64,000 nucleotides of DNA from Rhizobium vallis (GCF_003985155.1 NZ_ML133686.1:94001-158000), one strand, 5' to 3'; shown: positions 45,836 to 54,504, counted from the first letter of the stretch. The notes: a model not told the origin generated them from the sequence alone. Numbers and translations are program-made.

Positions 45836-45844
45836 GGGTAAGAC

Positions 45845-48800
45845 ATGCATCTGCTTCTGGCCCAACAGGGAACGATCAGCGACGGGGACGAGGCCATCGA
45901 CCTCGGCCAGTCGCCGGGCGATATCCTGTTCCTGTCGGCCGCCGACACTGAGCTTGCGGCGATTGCCGCGGCGCATGCCGGCGGTAACGTGGGGCATTCG
46001 CTGAGGCTTGCGAGCCTGATGAGCCTGAAGCATCCGATGTCGGTTGATACCTATGTCGAGCGGACGGCGCGGCATGCGAAGCTGATCATCGTGCGGGCGC
46101 TGGGTGGGGCGAGCTATTTTCATTATGCGCTGGAGGCGCTGCATGCGGTGGCGGCCCGGAATGGGGCGCTGATTGCGGTACTGCCGGGGGATTCCAAGCC
46201 GGATGCGGGGTTGACACCGTTTTCCAATGTGGCGCTGGAGGATCTGAATGCGTTGTGGGGGTATCTGATCGAAGGCGGGGACGCCAATGCGCGGGGTTTT
46301 CTTGCCTATGCGGCGGCGATGCTTTCGGGGGCGGAGAAACCGGCGCCGGCTGCGCCGTTGATGAAGGCGGGGATCTGGTGGCCGGGGCGGGGGCTGGTTG
46401 GGGTTGAGGAGTGGAAGGAGCTTGTCGGTTCGGTCTTCTCCCCAGCGGGGAGAAGATGCCCGACAGGGCAGATGAGGGGGGCGAACGACGTAAGGAGTGA
46501 GCAACAGGAGCACGATGTCGAGGTTTGTGGGGTGGCCCCCTCATCCGACCCTTCGGGCCACCTTCTCCCCGATGGGGAGAAGGGACAGCCAGCACCAACT
46601 GTCGCCATCGCCTTTTACCGCGCCCTCGTCCAGAGCGGCGAAACCAAACCCGTCGAAGCCTTGATCAAGGCACTGCAAGCACAAGGCCTCCGCCCGCTGC
46701 CGGTCTTCGCCTACAGTCTCAAGGACCCGGTCTCCAAGGGCATCCTCGAAAGCATCTTCTCCGACCTCCAGCCCGAGGTCGTCATCAACACCACGGGCTT
46801 TGCCGTCTCCGCGCCTGGCGCCGATCGCGAGCCGACGGTGCTGGAAGCCAATGACGCCGTCGTGCTGCAGGCGATCTTTTCGGCTTCGTCGCGGGAAGCC
46901 TGGGCGGCTTCCTCGCAAGGATTGTCGGCGCGAGATCTCGGCATGAATGTCGCGTTGCCGGAGGTCGATGGCCGCGTGCTGTCGCGGGCCGTCTCCTTCA
47001 AATCGGCGGCGCGTTACGACGCTGCGGTCGAAGCGAATATCGTTTCCAGCGAACCGGATGCCGGGCGCATGGGCTATGTCGCCGCGCTTGCCGCCAATTG
47101 GGCGCGGCTGCGGCAGTTGCCCGCGGCGCAGCGGCGGATTGCGCTCGTCATGGCGAATTATCCGAACCGTGACGGGCGGCTTGGCAATGGGGTGGGTCTC
47201 GATACGCCGGCCGGCACGGTCGAGGTGATGCGGGCGATGGAGAAGGCTGGTTATCCCATTGCCGATATTCCCCCCGATGGCGATGCGCTGATGCGGTACC
47301 TGATGCTGGGGCCGACCAATTCGGGCTTCGACGGCAAGGTCGTTCGCGAGACGCTTTCCCTGAGTCGATACAGGAGCTTCTTTGTATCTCTTCCCAATCA
47401 GATTCAGGATGAAGTAACGGCCCGCTGGGGCGATCCCGAGGCCGATCCCTACCTGCGCGAGGGCGGTTTCGCGCTGCCCTTTGCCCGTTTCGGCGGGCTG
47501 CTGATCGGCATCCAGCCGGCGCGCGGCTATAATATCGATCCGAAGGACAGTTATCACTCGCCCGATCTCGTGCCGCCGCACGGTTATCTCGCCTTCTATG
47601 CTTTTCTGCGCGAAGAGTTCGGCGCCGATGCCGCCATTCACATGGGCAAGCACGGCAATTTGGAATGGCTGCCGGGCAAGGCGCTGGCGCTGTCGGAGAC
47701 CTGCTATCCCGAGGCGATCCTCGGGCCGCTGCCGCATCTCTATCCCTTCATCGTCAACGATCCCGGCGAGGGCACGCAGGCCAAGCGGCGCACCGCTGCC
47801 GTCATCATCGACCATCTGACGCCGCCGCTGACGCGGGCCGAAAGTTATGGACCGCTGAAGGACCTGGAGGCGCTGGTCGACGAATATTACGAGGCGTCGG
47901 GCGGGGATCCCAGGCGTATCCGGTTGCTGTCCCGGCAGATCCTTGATCTGGTTGCCGATATCGGACTCGATCGCGATGCCGGCATTGCCAAGGGAGAGAG
48001 CGAAGGTGAGGCGCTGAAGAAGCTCGATGCCTATCTCTGCGACCTCAAGGAAATGCAGATCCGTGATGGGCTGCATGTGTTTGGGGTGTCGCCCGAGGGG
48101 CGGTTGCTGACGGATCTGACGGTGGCCTTGGCACGGGTGCCGCGTGGGCTGGGCGAGGGTGGCGATGCGAGTCTGCAGCGGGCGATTGCTGGGGATTTGC
48201 TGAAAAACCCCTCCCCAACCCCTCCCCACAAGGGGGAGGGACTTACCCTTGAATTTGCGGCAATCTCCGAGACCAAAGTTGATAGCGAGCCGGCGCGCCC
48301 GGCAAGCCCCTCCCACCTGTGGGGAGGGGTTGGGGAGGGGTCTTTCTTCGACCCTCTCGACTGCGACATGGCCGCCCCTTGGGCCGGCCCAAGACCGCCA
48401 ATCCTCACCGACCTACTCGACGCCCCCTGGCGCACGAGCGGCGATACGGTCGAGCGCATTGAGCTGCTCGCCGCCAAGCTTGTTTCCGGCGAAATCGACT
48501 GCCCAACCCACTGGTCCCAAACCAGAGCCGTGCTCGACGAAATCGAAGTCCGCCTCAAGCCCTCGATCCTTGCCTGCGGTCCGGCCGAAATCACCGGTCT
48601 GCTCCGCGGTCTCGATGGCCGTTTCGTCTCGCCCGGTCCCTCCGGCGCGCCGACGCGCGGGCGGCCTGACGTCTTGCCGACGGGGCGGAATTTCTATTCG
48701 GTGGATAGCCGCGCGGTGCCGACGCCGGCGGCTTATGAGCTGGGCAAGAAATCCGCGGAATTGCTGATCCGCCGGTATGTGCAGGATCACGGCGAGTGGC

Positions 48801-49888
48801 CTGTCTCCTTCGGGCTGACAGCCTGGGGCACGTCGAACATGCGTACCGGCGGTGACGATATTGCCCAGGCTTTGGCGCTGATCGGGGTCAAGCCGGTGTG
48901 GGACATGGCCTCGCGGCGGGTCACCGGCTATGAGATCATTCCACAGGCCATGCTGCGGCGGCCGCGGGTGGATGTGACGCTGCGCATTTCCGGCTTCTTC
49001 CGCGATGCTTTTCCGGAGCAGATCGCGCTCTTCGACAAGGCGATCCGCGCCGTCGGCGCGTTGGAGGAGGATGCCGCGGACAATCCGATAGCCGGGCGCA
49101 TGCGCGGTGAGGCAGCGCGGCTCACTGCCGCTGGGCTCGATGAGAAGGCGGCGGCGAAGCGGGCCGGCTATCGCATCTTCGGGTCGAAGCCTGGCGCCTA
49201 TGGCGCCGGCCTGCAGGCGCTGATCGACGAGAAGGGCTGGGAGCGTCGGGCCGATCTCGCCGAAGCCTATCTCGTCTGGGGCAGCTATGCCTATGGCGCG
49301 GGCGAGGAGGGCAAGGCCGAGCGCGGGGTCTTCGAGGAGCGGCTGCGCTCCATTCAGGCGGTCGTGCAGAACCAGGACAATCGCGAGCATGACCTGCTCG
49401 ACAGCGACGATTATTACCAGTTCGAAGGCGGTATGGCGGCGGCAGCCGAAGCGCTGGCAGGCGCGCGGCCGGCGATCTATCACAACGATCATTCCAGGCC
49501 GGAAAAGCCGGTCATACGCTCTCTCGAGGAGGAGATCGGCCGCGTGGTACGCGGGCGTGTCGTCAATCCGAAATGGATCGAGGGCGTCATGCGCCACGGC
49601 TATAAGGGCGCTTTCGAGATTGCCGCGACGGTCGATTATCTCTTTGCCTTTGCGGCGACGACAGGTGCCGTCGGCAGCCATCATTTCGAGGCGGTTTATC
49701 AGGCCTATGTCGCCGACCCCAGGGTGCGCGATTTCATGGCCGAAAAGAACCCGGCCGCGCTTTCCGAGATGAAGGGGCGGCTGCTGGAAGCAATCGAGCG
49801 CAAGCTCTGGACGCCGCGCAGCAACTCGGCGCAATTCGATCTCAGTGAACGCAACGAAACCAGAAAAAGAGCAGGCAGCCAGCCATGA
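45845..49888 (+). CDS. cobN: Aerobic cobaltochelatase subunit CobN, with two in-frame repeat insertions
   Basis: 1347 residues; CobN inserts cobalt into hydrogenobyrinate a,c-diamide, with CobS and CobT. Magnesium-chelatase H-type body: GMGKHGNLEWLPGKAL-like segment (seen HMGKHGNLEWLPGKALAL, about residue 600), GGRPDVLP-like GRPDVLPTGRNFYSVDSR (about 940), and LTAWGTSNMRTGGDD (about 990). Two stretches look foreign: residues about 197-246 (from DNA 46435-46582) and about 788-834 (from DNA 48207-48345). Both are rich in Pro, Gly and Ser, encoded by palindromic repeats, and keep the frame. Without them the length would be near 1250, close to the 1275 of the Pseudomonas enzyme. Stop overlaps cobO (ATGA). 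Confidence 0.94.
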   Translation: MHLLLAQQGTISDGDEAIDLGQSPGDILFLSAADTELAAIAAAHAGGNVGHSLRLASLMSLKHPMSVDTYVERTARHAKLIIVRALGGASYFHYALEALHAVAARNGALIAVLPGDSKPDAGLTPFSNVALEDLNALWGYLIEGGDANARGFLAYAAAMLSGAEKPAPAAPLMKAGIWWPGRGLVGVEEWKELVGSVFSPAGRRCPTGQMRGANDVRSEQQEHDVEVCGVAPSSDPSGHLLPDGEKGQPAPTVAIAFYRALVQSGETKPVEALIKALQAQGLRPLPVFAYSLKDPVSKGILESIFSDLQPEVVINTTGFAVSAPGADREPTVLEANDAVVLQAIFSASSREAWAASSQGLSARDLGMNVALPEVDGRVLSRAVSFKSAARYDAAVEANIVSSEPDAGRMGYVAALAANWARLRQLPAAQRRIALVMANYPNRDGRLGNGVGLDTPAGTVEVMRAMEKAGYPIADIPPDGDALMRYLMLGPTNSGFDGKVVRETLSLSRYRSFFVSLPNQIQDEVTARWGDPEADPYLREGGFALPFARFGGLLIGIQPARGYNIDPKDSYHSPDLVPPHGYLAFYAFLREEFGADAAIHMGKHGNLEWLPGKALALSETCYPEAILGPLPHLYPFIVNDPGEGTQAKRRTAAVIIDHLTPPLTRAESYGPLKDLEALVDEYYEASGGDPRRIRLLSRQILDLVADIGLDRDAGIAKGESEGEALKKLDAYLCDLKEMQIRDGLHVFGVSPEGRLLTDLTVALARVPRGLGEGGDASLQRAIAGDLLKNPSPTPPHKGEGLTLEFAAISETKVDSEPARPASPSHLWGGVGEGSFFDPLDCDMAAPWAGPRPPILTDLLDAPWRTSGDTVERIELLAAKLVSGEIDCPTHWSQTRAVLDEIEVRLKPSILACGPAEITGLLRGLDGRFVSPGPSGAPTRGRPDVLPTGRNFYSVDSRAVPTPAAYELGKKSAELLIRRYVQDHGEWPVSFGLTAWGTSNMRTGGDDIAQALALIGVKPVWDMASRRVTGYEIIPQAMLRRPRVDVTLRISGFFRDAFPEQIALFDKAIRAVGALEEDAADNPIAGRMRGEAARLTAAGLDEKAAAKRAGYRIFGSKPGAYGAGLQALIDEKGWERRADLAEAYLVWGSYAYGAGEEGKAERGVFEERLRSIQAVVQNQDNREHDLLDSDDYYQFEGGMAAAAEALAGARPAIYHNDHSRPEKPVIRSLEEEIGRVVRGRVVNPKWIEGVMRHGYKGAFEIAATVDYLFAFAATTGAVGSHHFEAVYQAYVADPRVRDFMAEKNPAALSEMKGRLLEAIERKLWTPRSNSAQFDLSERNETRKRAGSQP
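46435..46582. repeat. Palindromic element inside cobN, first family
   Basis: 148 bases with imperfect terminal inverted repeats of about 48 bases. The outer end is itself a palindrome: CTTCTCCCCAGCGGGGAGA (left) and CTTCTCCCCGATGGGGAGA (right). Inward come GATGAGGGGG on the left and CCCCCTCAT on the right. It is translated as part of CobN, whose family homology resumes at APTVAIAFYRAL. Copies of the same family lie in the operon leader at 43892-44234. Confidence 0.82.
48207..48345. repeat. Palindromic element inside cobN, second family
   Basis: About 139 bases with terminal inverted repeats of about 40 bases: ACCCCTCCCCAACCCCTCC leads in at 48207, and GGAGGGGTTGGGGAGGGGT closes at 48341. It is translated as a Pro/Gly/Ser-rich stretch (PTPPHKGEG at one end, LWGGVGEG at the other), after which CobN homology resumes at FDPLDCDMAAPW. 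It differs in sequence from the first insertion. Confidence 0.82.
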
Positions 49889-50517
49889 GTGATGAGCCAG
49901 TAGAGACAGCCGAAAAGGACGACGCCCGCCACGCCGAGAAGATGGCGAAGAAGAAGGCCGCCCGCGACAAGATCATGGCAAAGAAGACGGATGAGAAGGG
50001 CCTGATCATCGTCCACACCGGCAAGGGCAAGGGCAAGTCTTCAGCCGCTTTCGGCATGATCTTCCGCCATATCGCCCATGGCAAGCCGTCTGCCGTCGTG
50101 CAGTTCATCAAGGGTGCGATGTGGACCGGAGAGCGTGACCTGATCGAGAAGCATTTCTCGGATATCTGCCAGTTCCACACGATGGGCGAGGGTTTTACCT
50201 GGGAGACGCAGGACCGGGCGCGGGATGTCGCGGCCGCCGGTGCGGCCTGGGAAAAGGCCAAGGAACTGATCCGCGACGAGCGCAATTCCATGGTGCTGCT
50301 CGACGAGATCAACATCGCGCTGCGTTACGACTATCTCGATATCAACGAGGTGGTGGAATTCCTGAAGACCGAGAAGCCCACCATGACGCATGTGGTCCTG
50401 ACAGGGCGAAACGCCAAGGACGAGCTGATCGAGGTCGCCGATCTCGTGACCGAAATGGAACTGATCAAGCATCCCTTCCGCTCCGGGATCAAGGGGCAGC
50501 CGGGCGTGGAGTTCTGA
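49885..50517 (+). CDS. cobO: Cob(I)yrinic acid a,c-diamide adenosyltransferase
   Basis: 210 residues, CobO/BtuR family. It transfers the adenosyl group of ATP to cobalt(I) corrinoid. P-loop VHTGKGKGKSSAAFGM (about residues 38-53), then VQFIKGAMWTGE, GEGFTWETQDR and LLDEINIALRYDYL. The extra basic N-terminus (about 30 residues, KMAKKKAARDKIMAKK) is common in rhizobial forms. It overlaps cobN by four bases (ATGA) and ends the first cob operon; the next gene converges 3 bases away. Confidence 0.95.
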   Translation: MSDEPVETAEKDDARHAEKMAKKKAARDKIMAKKTDEKGLIIVHTGKGKGKSSAAFGMIFRHIAHGKPSAVVQFIKGAMWTGERDLIEKHFSDICQFHTMGEGFTWETQDRARDVAAAGAAWEKAKELIRDERNSMVLLDEINIALRYDYLDINEVVEFLKTEKPTMTHVVLTGRNAKDELIEVADLVTEMELIKHPFRSGIKGQPGVEF

Positions 50518-50520
50518 TCT

Positions 50521-51315
50521 TCAGTTGGCGAGATGGCCGCGCAGGATTGCGGCCGTCTCCTCGTCCGCCGGGAAGAAGGATTCGACGGCCAGTTCCGACA
50601 GGGTGATATCGACGGGCGTACCGAAGACGGTCGTGGTTGAAATGAAGGAGAGAAGGCCGGCTTTGGTTGAAAGCTGCAGGGGAACGGCGATTCCGGCAAA
50701 GTCGGTATGGCGCTCAGATGCATCTTTGGGCGCGGGGTAGGAGAGCAGATCCTTCAGCAGCTTTTCCAGTACCGGGTCGCCCGAGACCGATATCTGCTGG
50801 CGCAGCCGGTCGAGGAGGTGAGCGCGCCATTCCGGGAGATTGGCGATCTGAGGTGCGAGGCCCTGCGGATGGAGACTGAGGCGCAGCGCGTTGACCGGTG
50901 GTTCCAGGAGCGATGCCTCGGCAACGGCTTCGAGCAGCGGCGTGATGGCGGCGTTGGCGGCAATGAGCGTCCAGTGACGGTCGATGGCGATGGCCGGGAA
51001 GGGCTCGTGGCCCTTCAGCACCATGTCGATAGCGCGCCTCGCCGGCTCAAGGGCGGGATCATCCAGCTTGCGTTCGGCAAAGACCGGGGCGAAACCCGCC
51101 GCGAGCAGCAGCGGGTTTCGGTCGCGGAGCGGTACATCAAGACGTTCGGCCAGATGCAGCAGCATCTCGCGGCTCGGGGTCGCGCGCCCGCTCTCAATGA
51201 AGCTCAGGTGCCGTTGGGAGATATCGGCCTCGAGCGCGAGATCCAGCTGGCTCATGCGGCGGCGCTGGCGCCATTCGCGCAGGTGATCTCCGAGAGAGCG
51301 GGCGGTCGGCGTCAT
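50521..51315 (-). CDS. XRE-family regulator with MmyB-like ligand domain
   Basis: 264 residues. An N-terminal HTH_3 (LREWRQRRRMSQLDLALEAD, then ISQRHLSFIESGRATPSREM) and a C-terminal MmyB-like ligand-binding domain (about 100-255; FPAIAIDRHWTLIAANAAI, DRLRQQIS). The MmyB domain resembles PAS and may bind fatty acid-like ligands. Its ATG overlaps the stop of the SnoaL-like gene by one base (TGATG), so the pair is co-translated. Confidence 0.88.
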   Translation of the reverse strand: MTPTARSLGDHLREWRQRRRMSQLDLALEADISQRHLSFIESGRATPSREMLLHLAERLDVPLRDRNPLLLAAGFAPVFAERKLDDPALEPARRAIDMVLKGHEPFPAIAIDRHWTLIAANAAITPLLEAVAEASLLEPPVNALRLSLHPQGLAPQIANLPEWRAHLLDRLRQQISVSGDPVLEKLLKDLLSYPAPKDASERHTDFAGIAVPLQLSTKAGLLSFISTTTVFGTPVDITLSELAVESFFPADEETAAILRGHLAN

Positions 51316-51680
51316 CAGGCGGCTTCCGGCGATTGATCGATGAAACCTCGGACGGATTTCAGTCTACCGTCTTCGAGCTCGGCGAAATCCGTGCCCTTGA
51401 TCAGCGCTTCGCCATTTTCAGGGCCGAGGCCCCAGGAGAAGCGCACGTTGTCGCCGTAGCCATCGGCCGTGCCGATCAGTTCGAAGCGGAAGCCGGGGAA
51501 GCGGCTCTGGACGGCTTCGACCAGCGAGTTGATCTGCTCATGGCCTTGCCCGCGCATCAGCGGATCGACATAGGTTGCCGCTTCAGCCCAGCTCTCGGCG
51601 ATGAGAGCGCGGCGGTGCGCTGCATCCGTCTCGTTCCAGATGGCGAGGTAGCGCTCGGCTGTGGTCTTTGCGTCGTTCAT
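51315..51680 (-). CDS. SnoaL/NTF2-like small protein
   Basis: 121 residues from ATG 51680 (MNDAKTTAERYLAIWNETD). NTF2-like alpha+beta fold: AERYLAIWNETDAAHRRALI, WAEAATYVDPLMRGQG, then GFRFELIGTADGYGDNVRF and KGTDFAELEDGRLKSVRGF. Such proteins may be isomerases, hydrolases or ligand carriers; nothing more specific can be said. It is coupled to the XRE regulator downstream, so the regulator may sense its substrate or product. Confidence 0.82.
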   Translation of the reverse strand: MNDAKTTAERYLAIWNETDAAHRRALIAESWAEAATYVDPLMRGQGHEQINSLVEAVQSRFPGFRFELIGTADGYGDNVRFSWGLGPENGEALIKGTDFAELEDGRLKSVRGFIDQSPEAA

Positions 51681-51784
51681 CGGGTCATCTCCTTTTGATC
51701 GCCCGTCAATTCCAGGCAGGGCGATCATGGGCGAAGGCGGTGCACCCTATCAATTACGTCAGAGGTAATGGAAGGCGGTCTCGG

Positions 51785-52570
51785 TCAGATGCCGAGCCAG
51801 ACACGCAGCGGATTTGCCGGGTTGGCGAGCAGCTTTATTGCAAGGGCGACGCAGACAATCACCAGCAGCGGCTTGATGAGCTTTGCGCCGATGCGCATGG
51901 CGAGCCGTGAGCCCAGCTGCGCGCCGAGAAACTGGCAGACACCCATCAGCAGGCCGATCTTCCAGAGGATCGCGCCGAAGCTTGCGAAGACGATCAGCGC
52001 GCCGAGGTTCGATCCGAAATTCAGAAGCTTGGTGTGAGCGGTGGCCTTCAGCACGCCGAAGCCGGCGAGTGTGACGAAGCCGAGCATGAAGAAAGAACCG
52101 GTGCCGGGGCCGAAGACGCCGTCATAAAAGCCGATGGCCGGCACCAGCGTCAGGCCGAAGGCGAAGGGCGTGATGAGACGATGTTTGTCGAGGTCATTGA
52201 GATTCGGCTTGACGGCAAAGAAGATTGCAATCGCCAGCAGCAGCACCGGCATGATCGCCTGCAGCAACTCTCCGGGAACGATCGTCGCCAGCGCCGCGCC
52301 GATCGCTCCGCCCATGACGGCCATCAGGGCCATCGGCAGCTGTTCTTGAAGCTGGACATGGCCCTTGCGCGCATAGGCGATCGTGGCTGAGGCGGCGCCG
52401 AAGATCGATTGCACCTTGTTGGTGCCGAGCGTCTGCAGCGGCGGTATGCCGGCAATCAGCATGGCGGGGACGGTGATCAGGCCACCGCCGCCGGCAATGG
52501 CATCGACAAAACCGGCAAAGAAGGCAGCGGCGCAGAGCAGCAGGAGCAGATGGAGGGCAATGTCAGGCAA
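51785..52570 (-). CDS. TSUP-family (TauE/SafE) membrane transporter
   Basis: 261 residues if the TTG at 52570 is the start (a weak GGGA precedes it); an upstream ATG at 52660 gives a longer frame that is less family-like. Eight or so spans: AAFFAGFVDAIAGGGGLIT is the TauE signature near the N-terminus, repeated as GFYDGVFGPGTGSFFMLGF in the second half. The family moves sulfonates, sulfite or other organic anions. The start is uncertain, the family is not. Confidence 0.85.
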   Translation of the reverse strand: MPDIALHLLLLLCAAAFFAGFVDAIAGGGGLITVPAMLIAGIPPLQTLGTNKVQSIFGAASATIAYARKGHVQLQEQLPMALMAVMGGAIGAALATIVPGELLQAIMPVLLLAIAIFFAVKPNLNDLDKHRLITPFAFGLTLVPAIGFYDGVFGPGTGSFFMLGFVTLAGFGVLKATAHTKLLNFGSNLGALIVFASFGAILWKIGLLMGVCQFLGAQLGSRLAMRIGAKLIKPLLVIVCVALAIKLLANPANPLRVWLGI

Positions 52571-52668
52571 GACGGTATTCCCGAAAGGCTTTCGGCCGGC
52601 CTTGTTGCATTTGCCGCGCCAAGCTGCAATGGCTGCGATGACACACCGGCGCGTATTCAACGGCTTCC

Positions 52669-53088
52669 ATGAGCGACATTCCCTTCGATAGGATCAGCCG
52701 CCATGTGCTCGGGCTTGGCTGCGAGCGCGGGACGCCGGCTGCCGAGGTGCTGACGCTGGCAATCGAGGCGCTTGAAGCAGCCGGCATCGGCGCGGCAGAG
52801 CTTGCGGCCGTTGCCTCCATCGACAGCCGCAGGCAGGAGGCGGCGATCCTTGCTGTTGCAAGCCATTTTGCCGTGCCCGCCGTCTTCTTCGATGCTGCGC
52901 GGCTAGAAGAGGAAACACCGCGGCTTAAAAATCCCTCCGAGATCGTCTTTATCAGCGTCGGCTGCCACGGCGTGGCGGAATCGGCAGCACTTGCCGCACT
53001 TGGCGCGGATGCGGAGCTGATGCTCGGCAAGATCAAATCCACCCATGCGACGGCGGCGATTGCCGGCATCGGGTTGCAGAAAGCCTGA
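52669..53088 (+). CDS. cobE: Cobalamin biosynthesis protein CobE (CbiG C-terminal domain)
   Basis: 139 residues of the CbiG_C family. HVLGLGCERGTPAAEVL at the N-terminus and LAAVASIDSRRQEAAILAVA follow the family pattern, and GCHGVAESAAL is near the C-terminus. CobE is required in the aerobic pathway but its exact step is not settled. It is divergent from the transporter gene and separated from the other cob genes, with a nucleoside hydrolase gene after it. Confidence 0.85.
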   Translation: MSDIPFDRISRHVLGLGCERGTPAAEVLTLAIEALEAAGIGAAELAAVASIDSRRQEAAILAVASHFAVPAVFFDAARLEEETPRLKNPSEIVFISVGCHGVAESAALAALGADAELMLGKIKSTHATAAIAGIGLQKA

Positions 53089-53154
53089 CGGACGTTATGG
53101 TGACGCCACATCGCGGCGCCGTCCGGCGGCCAGCGAATCACATCTTTGTTCAAC

Positions 53155-53199
53155 GCAATTCCGGACGCAAAACCGCTCACGCACTTTTGCTGGAATTGC
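53155..53199. repeat. Intergenic palindrome related to RIME-type repeats
   Basis: GCAATTCC (53155-53162) pairs with GGAATTGC (53192-53199), and inside them GCAAAA pairs with TTTTGC. The loop reads ccgctcac, as in the second palindrome of the 12915-13025 element (aaaccgctcac...acttttc), so they look related. It lies just before the nucleoside hydrolase start and could affect its translation. Confidence 0.6.
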
Positions 53200-53215
53200 T
53201 CTGTAGAGGATAATC

Positions 53216-54166
53216 ATGCACAAGGTCATTTATGACACGGACCCGGGCGTCGATGACGCCATGGCGCTTCTTTTCCTGCACCGTCATCCCGAGATCGATC
53301 TGATCGGCATCACCACCGTCTTCGGCAATGCCTCGGTCGAGACGACGACGCGCAATGCGCTTTTCCTCAAGCGCGAATGGGATATTGCGGCACCGGTCGC
53401 CAAGGGCGCCAGCATCACCATCGATCCTGCGCGCGCGGAGCGGGAATGGCCGGCCATGGTGCATGGCGACAACGGCCTCGGCAATTTCGAGGTGCCCGAG
53501 ACGATCGACCTGCCGCTCGATCCGCGCCCGGCGCATCGCTTCATCATCGACACGGTGCGCGCCAATCCCGGCGAAATCAGGCTGGTGGCCGTCGGACGGA
53601 TGACCAATCTGGCAATGGCGCTGAAGGAAGACCCCGGGATTGCGGCGCTGGTCAAGGACGTTGTCATCATGGGCGGCAATTTCTATGTGCCGGGCAATGT
53701 CTCGCCGGTTGCCGAAGCCAATATCCACGGCGATCCGGAAGCCGCCGATATCGTCATGACCGCGCCGTGGAAGGTCGTCGTCATCGGCCTTGACGTCACC
53801 TCGATCACGACGATGAGCCGCAGCTATCTCGGCGACATCGCTGCCAAGGGCGACCAGGCGGTCAAGCAGCTCGACGCGCTGTCGCAGCATTACATCGATT
53901 TCTACAAGCACGCGGTCGAGGACGGCATGATGGTGCATGACAGCTGCGCCTGCGTCTACGTCGTGGCGCCCGAGCTTTTCACCACGATCACGGGTGCGGT
54001 GCGCGTCGTCTGCGGCGGCATCGCCGACGGGCAAACGATCGTCAAGCCGGATGGCTGCCGCTTCCCGCCGGGTGACTGGGATGGCCTGCCGAGCCAGGTC
54101 GTTGCCACGGGAATCGAGTCGGAGAAGGTAATTGGCCTCATTCGCGATACGCTGCTTGCGGTGTGA
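53216..54166 (+). CDS. Nucleoside hydrolase (inosine-uridine preferring type)
   Basis: 316 residues. The N-terminal calcium site IYDTDPGVDDAMALL is the family signature. VVIMGGNFYVPGNVSPVAEAN is the second conserved segment, and the late HDSCACVY region closes the active site. It hydrolyses ribonucleosides to base plus ribose, an alternative to the phosphorylases at 12.1-15.1 kb. The active-site residues look intact. A palindrome sits just upstream of its ATG. Confidence 0.92.
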   Translation: MHKVIYDTDPGVDDAMALLFLHRHPEIDLIGITTVFGNASVETTTRNALFLKREWDIAAPVAKGASITIDPARAEREWPAMVHGDNGLGNFEVPETIDLPLDPRPAHRFIIDTVRANPGEIRLVAVGRMTNLAMALKEDPGIAALVKDVVIMGGNFYVPGNVSPVAEANIHGDPEAADIVMTAPWKVVVIGLDVTSITTMSRSYLGDIAAKGDQAVKQLDALSQHYIDFYKHAVEDGMMVHDSCACVYVVAPELFTTITGAVRVVCGGIADGQTIVKPDGCRFPPGDWDGLPSQVVATGIESEKVIGLIRDTLLAV

Positions 54167-54210
54167 TTGAGTTGAGGGCCGACTGCATCGCGGTCGGCCA
54201 ACGCCTCTTT

Positions 54211-54290
54211 CGTCATGCTCGGGCTTGTGCCCCAAGCATCTTCCGCAGGTCGATGCGTAGCAGATCCTCGGCACAAGGCCTGGGATGACG
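54211..54290. repeat. Dispersed repeat with CGTCAT/ATGACG ends
   Basis: 80 bases in the 338-base gap 54167-54504. Ends CGTCAT (54211) and ATGACG (54285-54290) are inverted, with GGGCTTGTGCCCC and CGGCACAAGGCC as internal matching parts. The ends and the GTCAT-to-ATGAC layout match the element at 36251-36342. Besides it the gap holds an AT-rich stretch (around 54353-54375) and probably the cobA promoter; no gene was seen. Confidence 0.65.
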
Positions 54291-54504
54291 TCGAGAAAAA
54301 AAGGCAGGCTTGCCGATAAACCGAAGGGCGGCAGTAAGCGGTCGTTCATGTCGATAATATTATAATATATTCATGCTGTTACATGGCTCTTCTACCAAAT
54401 CGAATCCACCTGCTCGCAAAGTGAATCACCATCATGTCAGCAACTTCGAGTGAGGCGGTGCCGGCGGCGTTGACCTTGCCCCTTGCTGGGCCTAGATCAA
54501 CAAA

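Noticed and set aside
46541..48316. 591-codon - strand frame inside cobN
   Set aside because: It is antisense to conserved CobN sequence, with no start signal and no family match.
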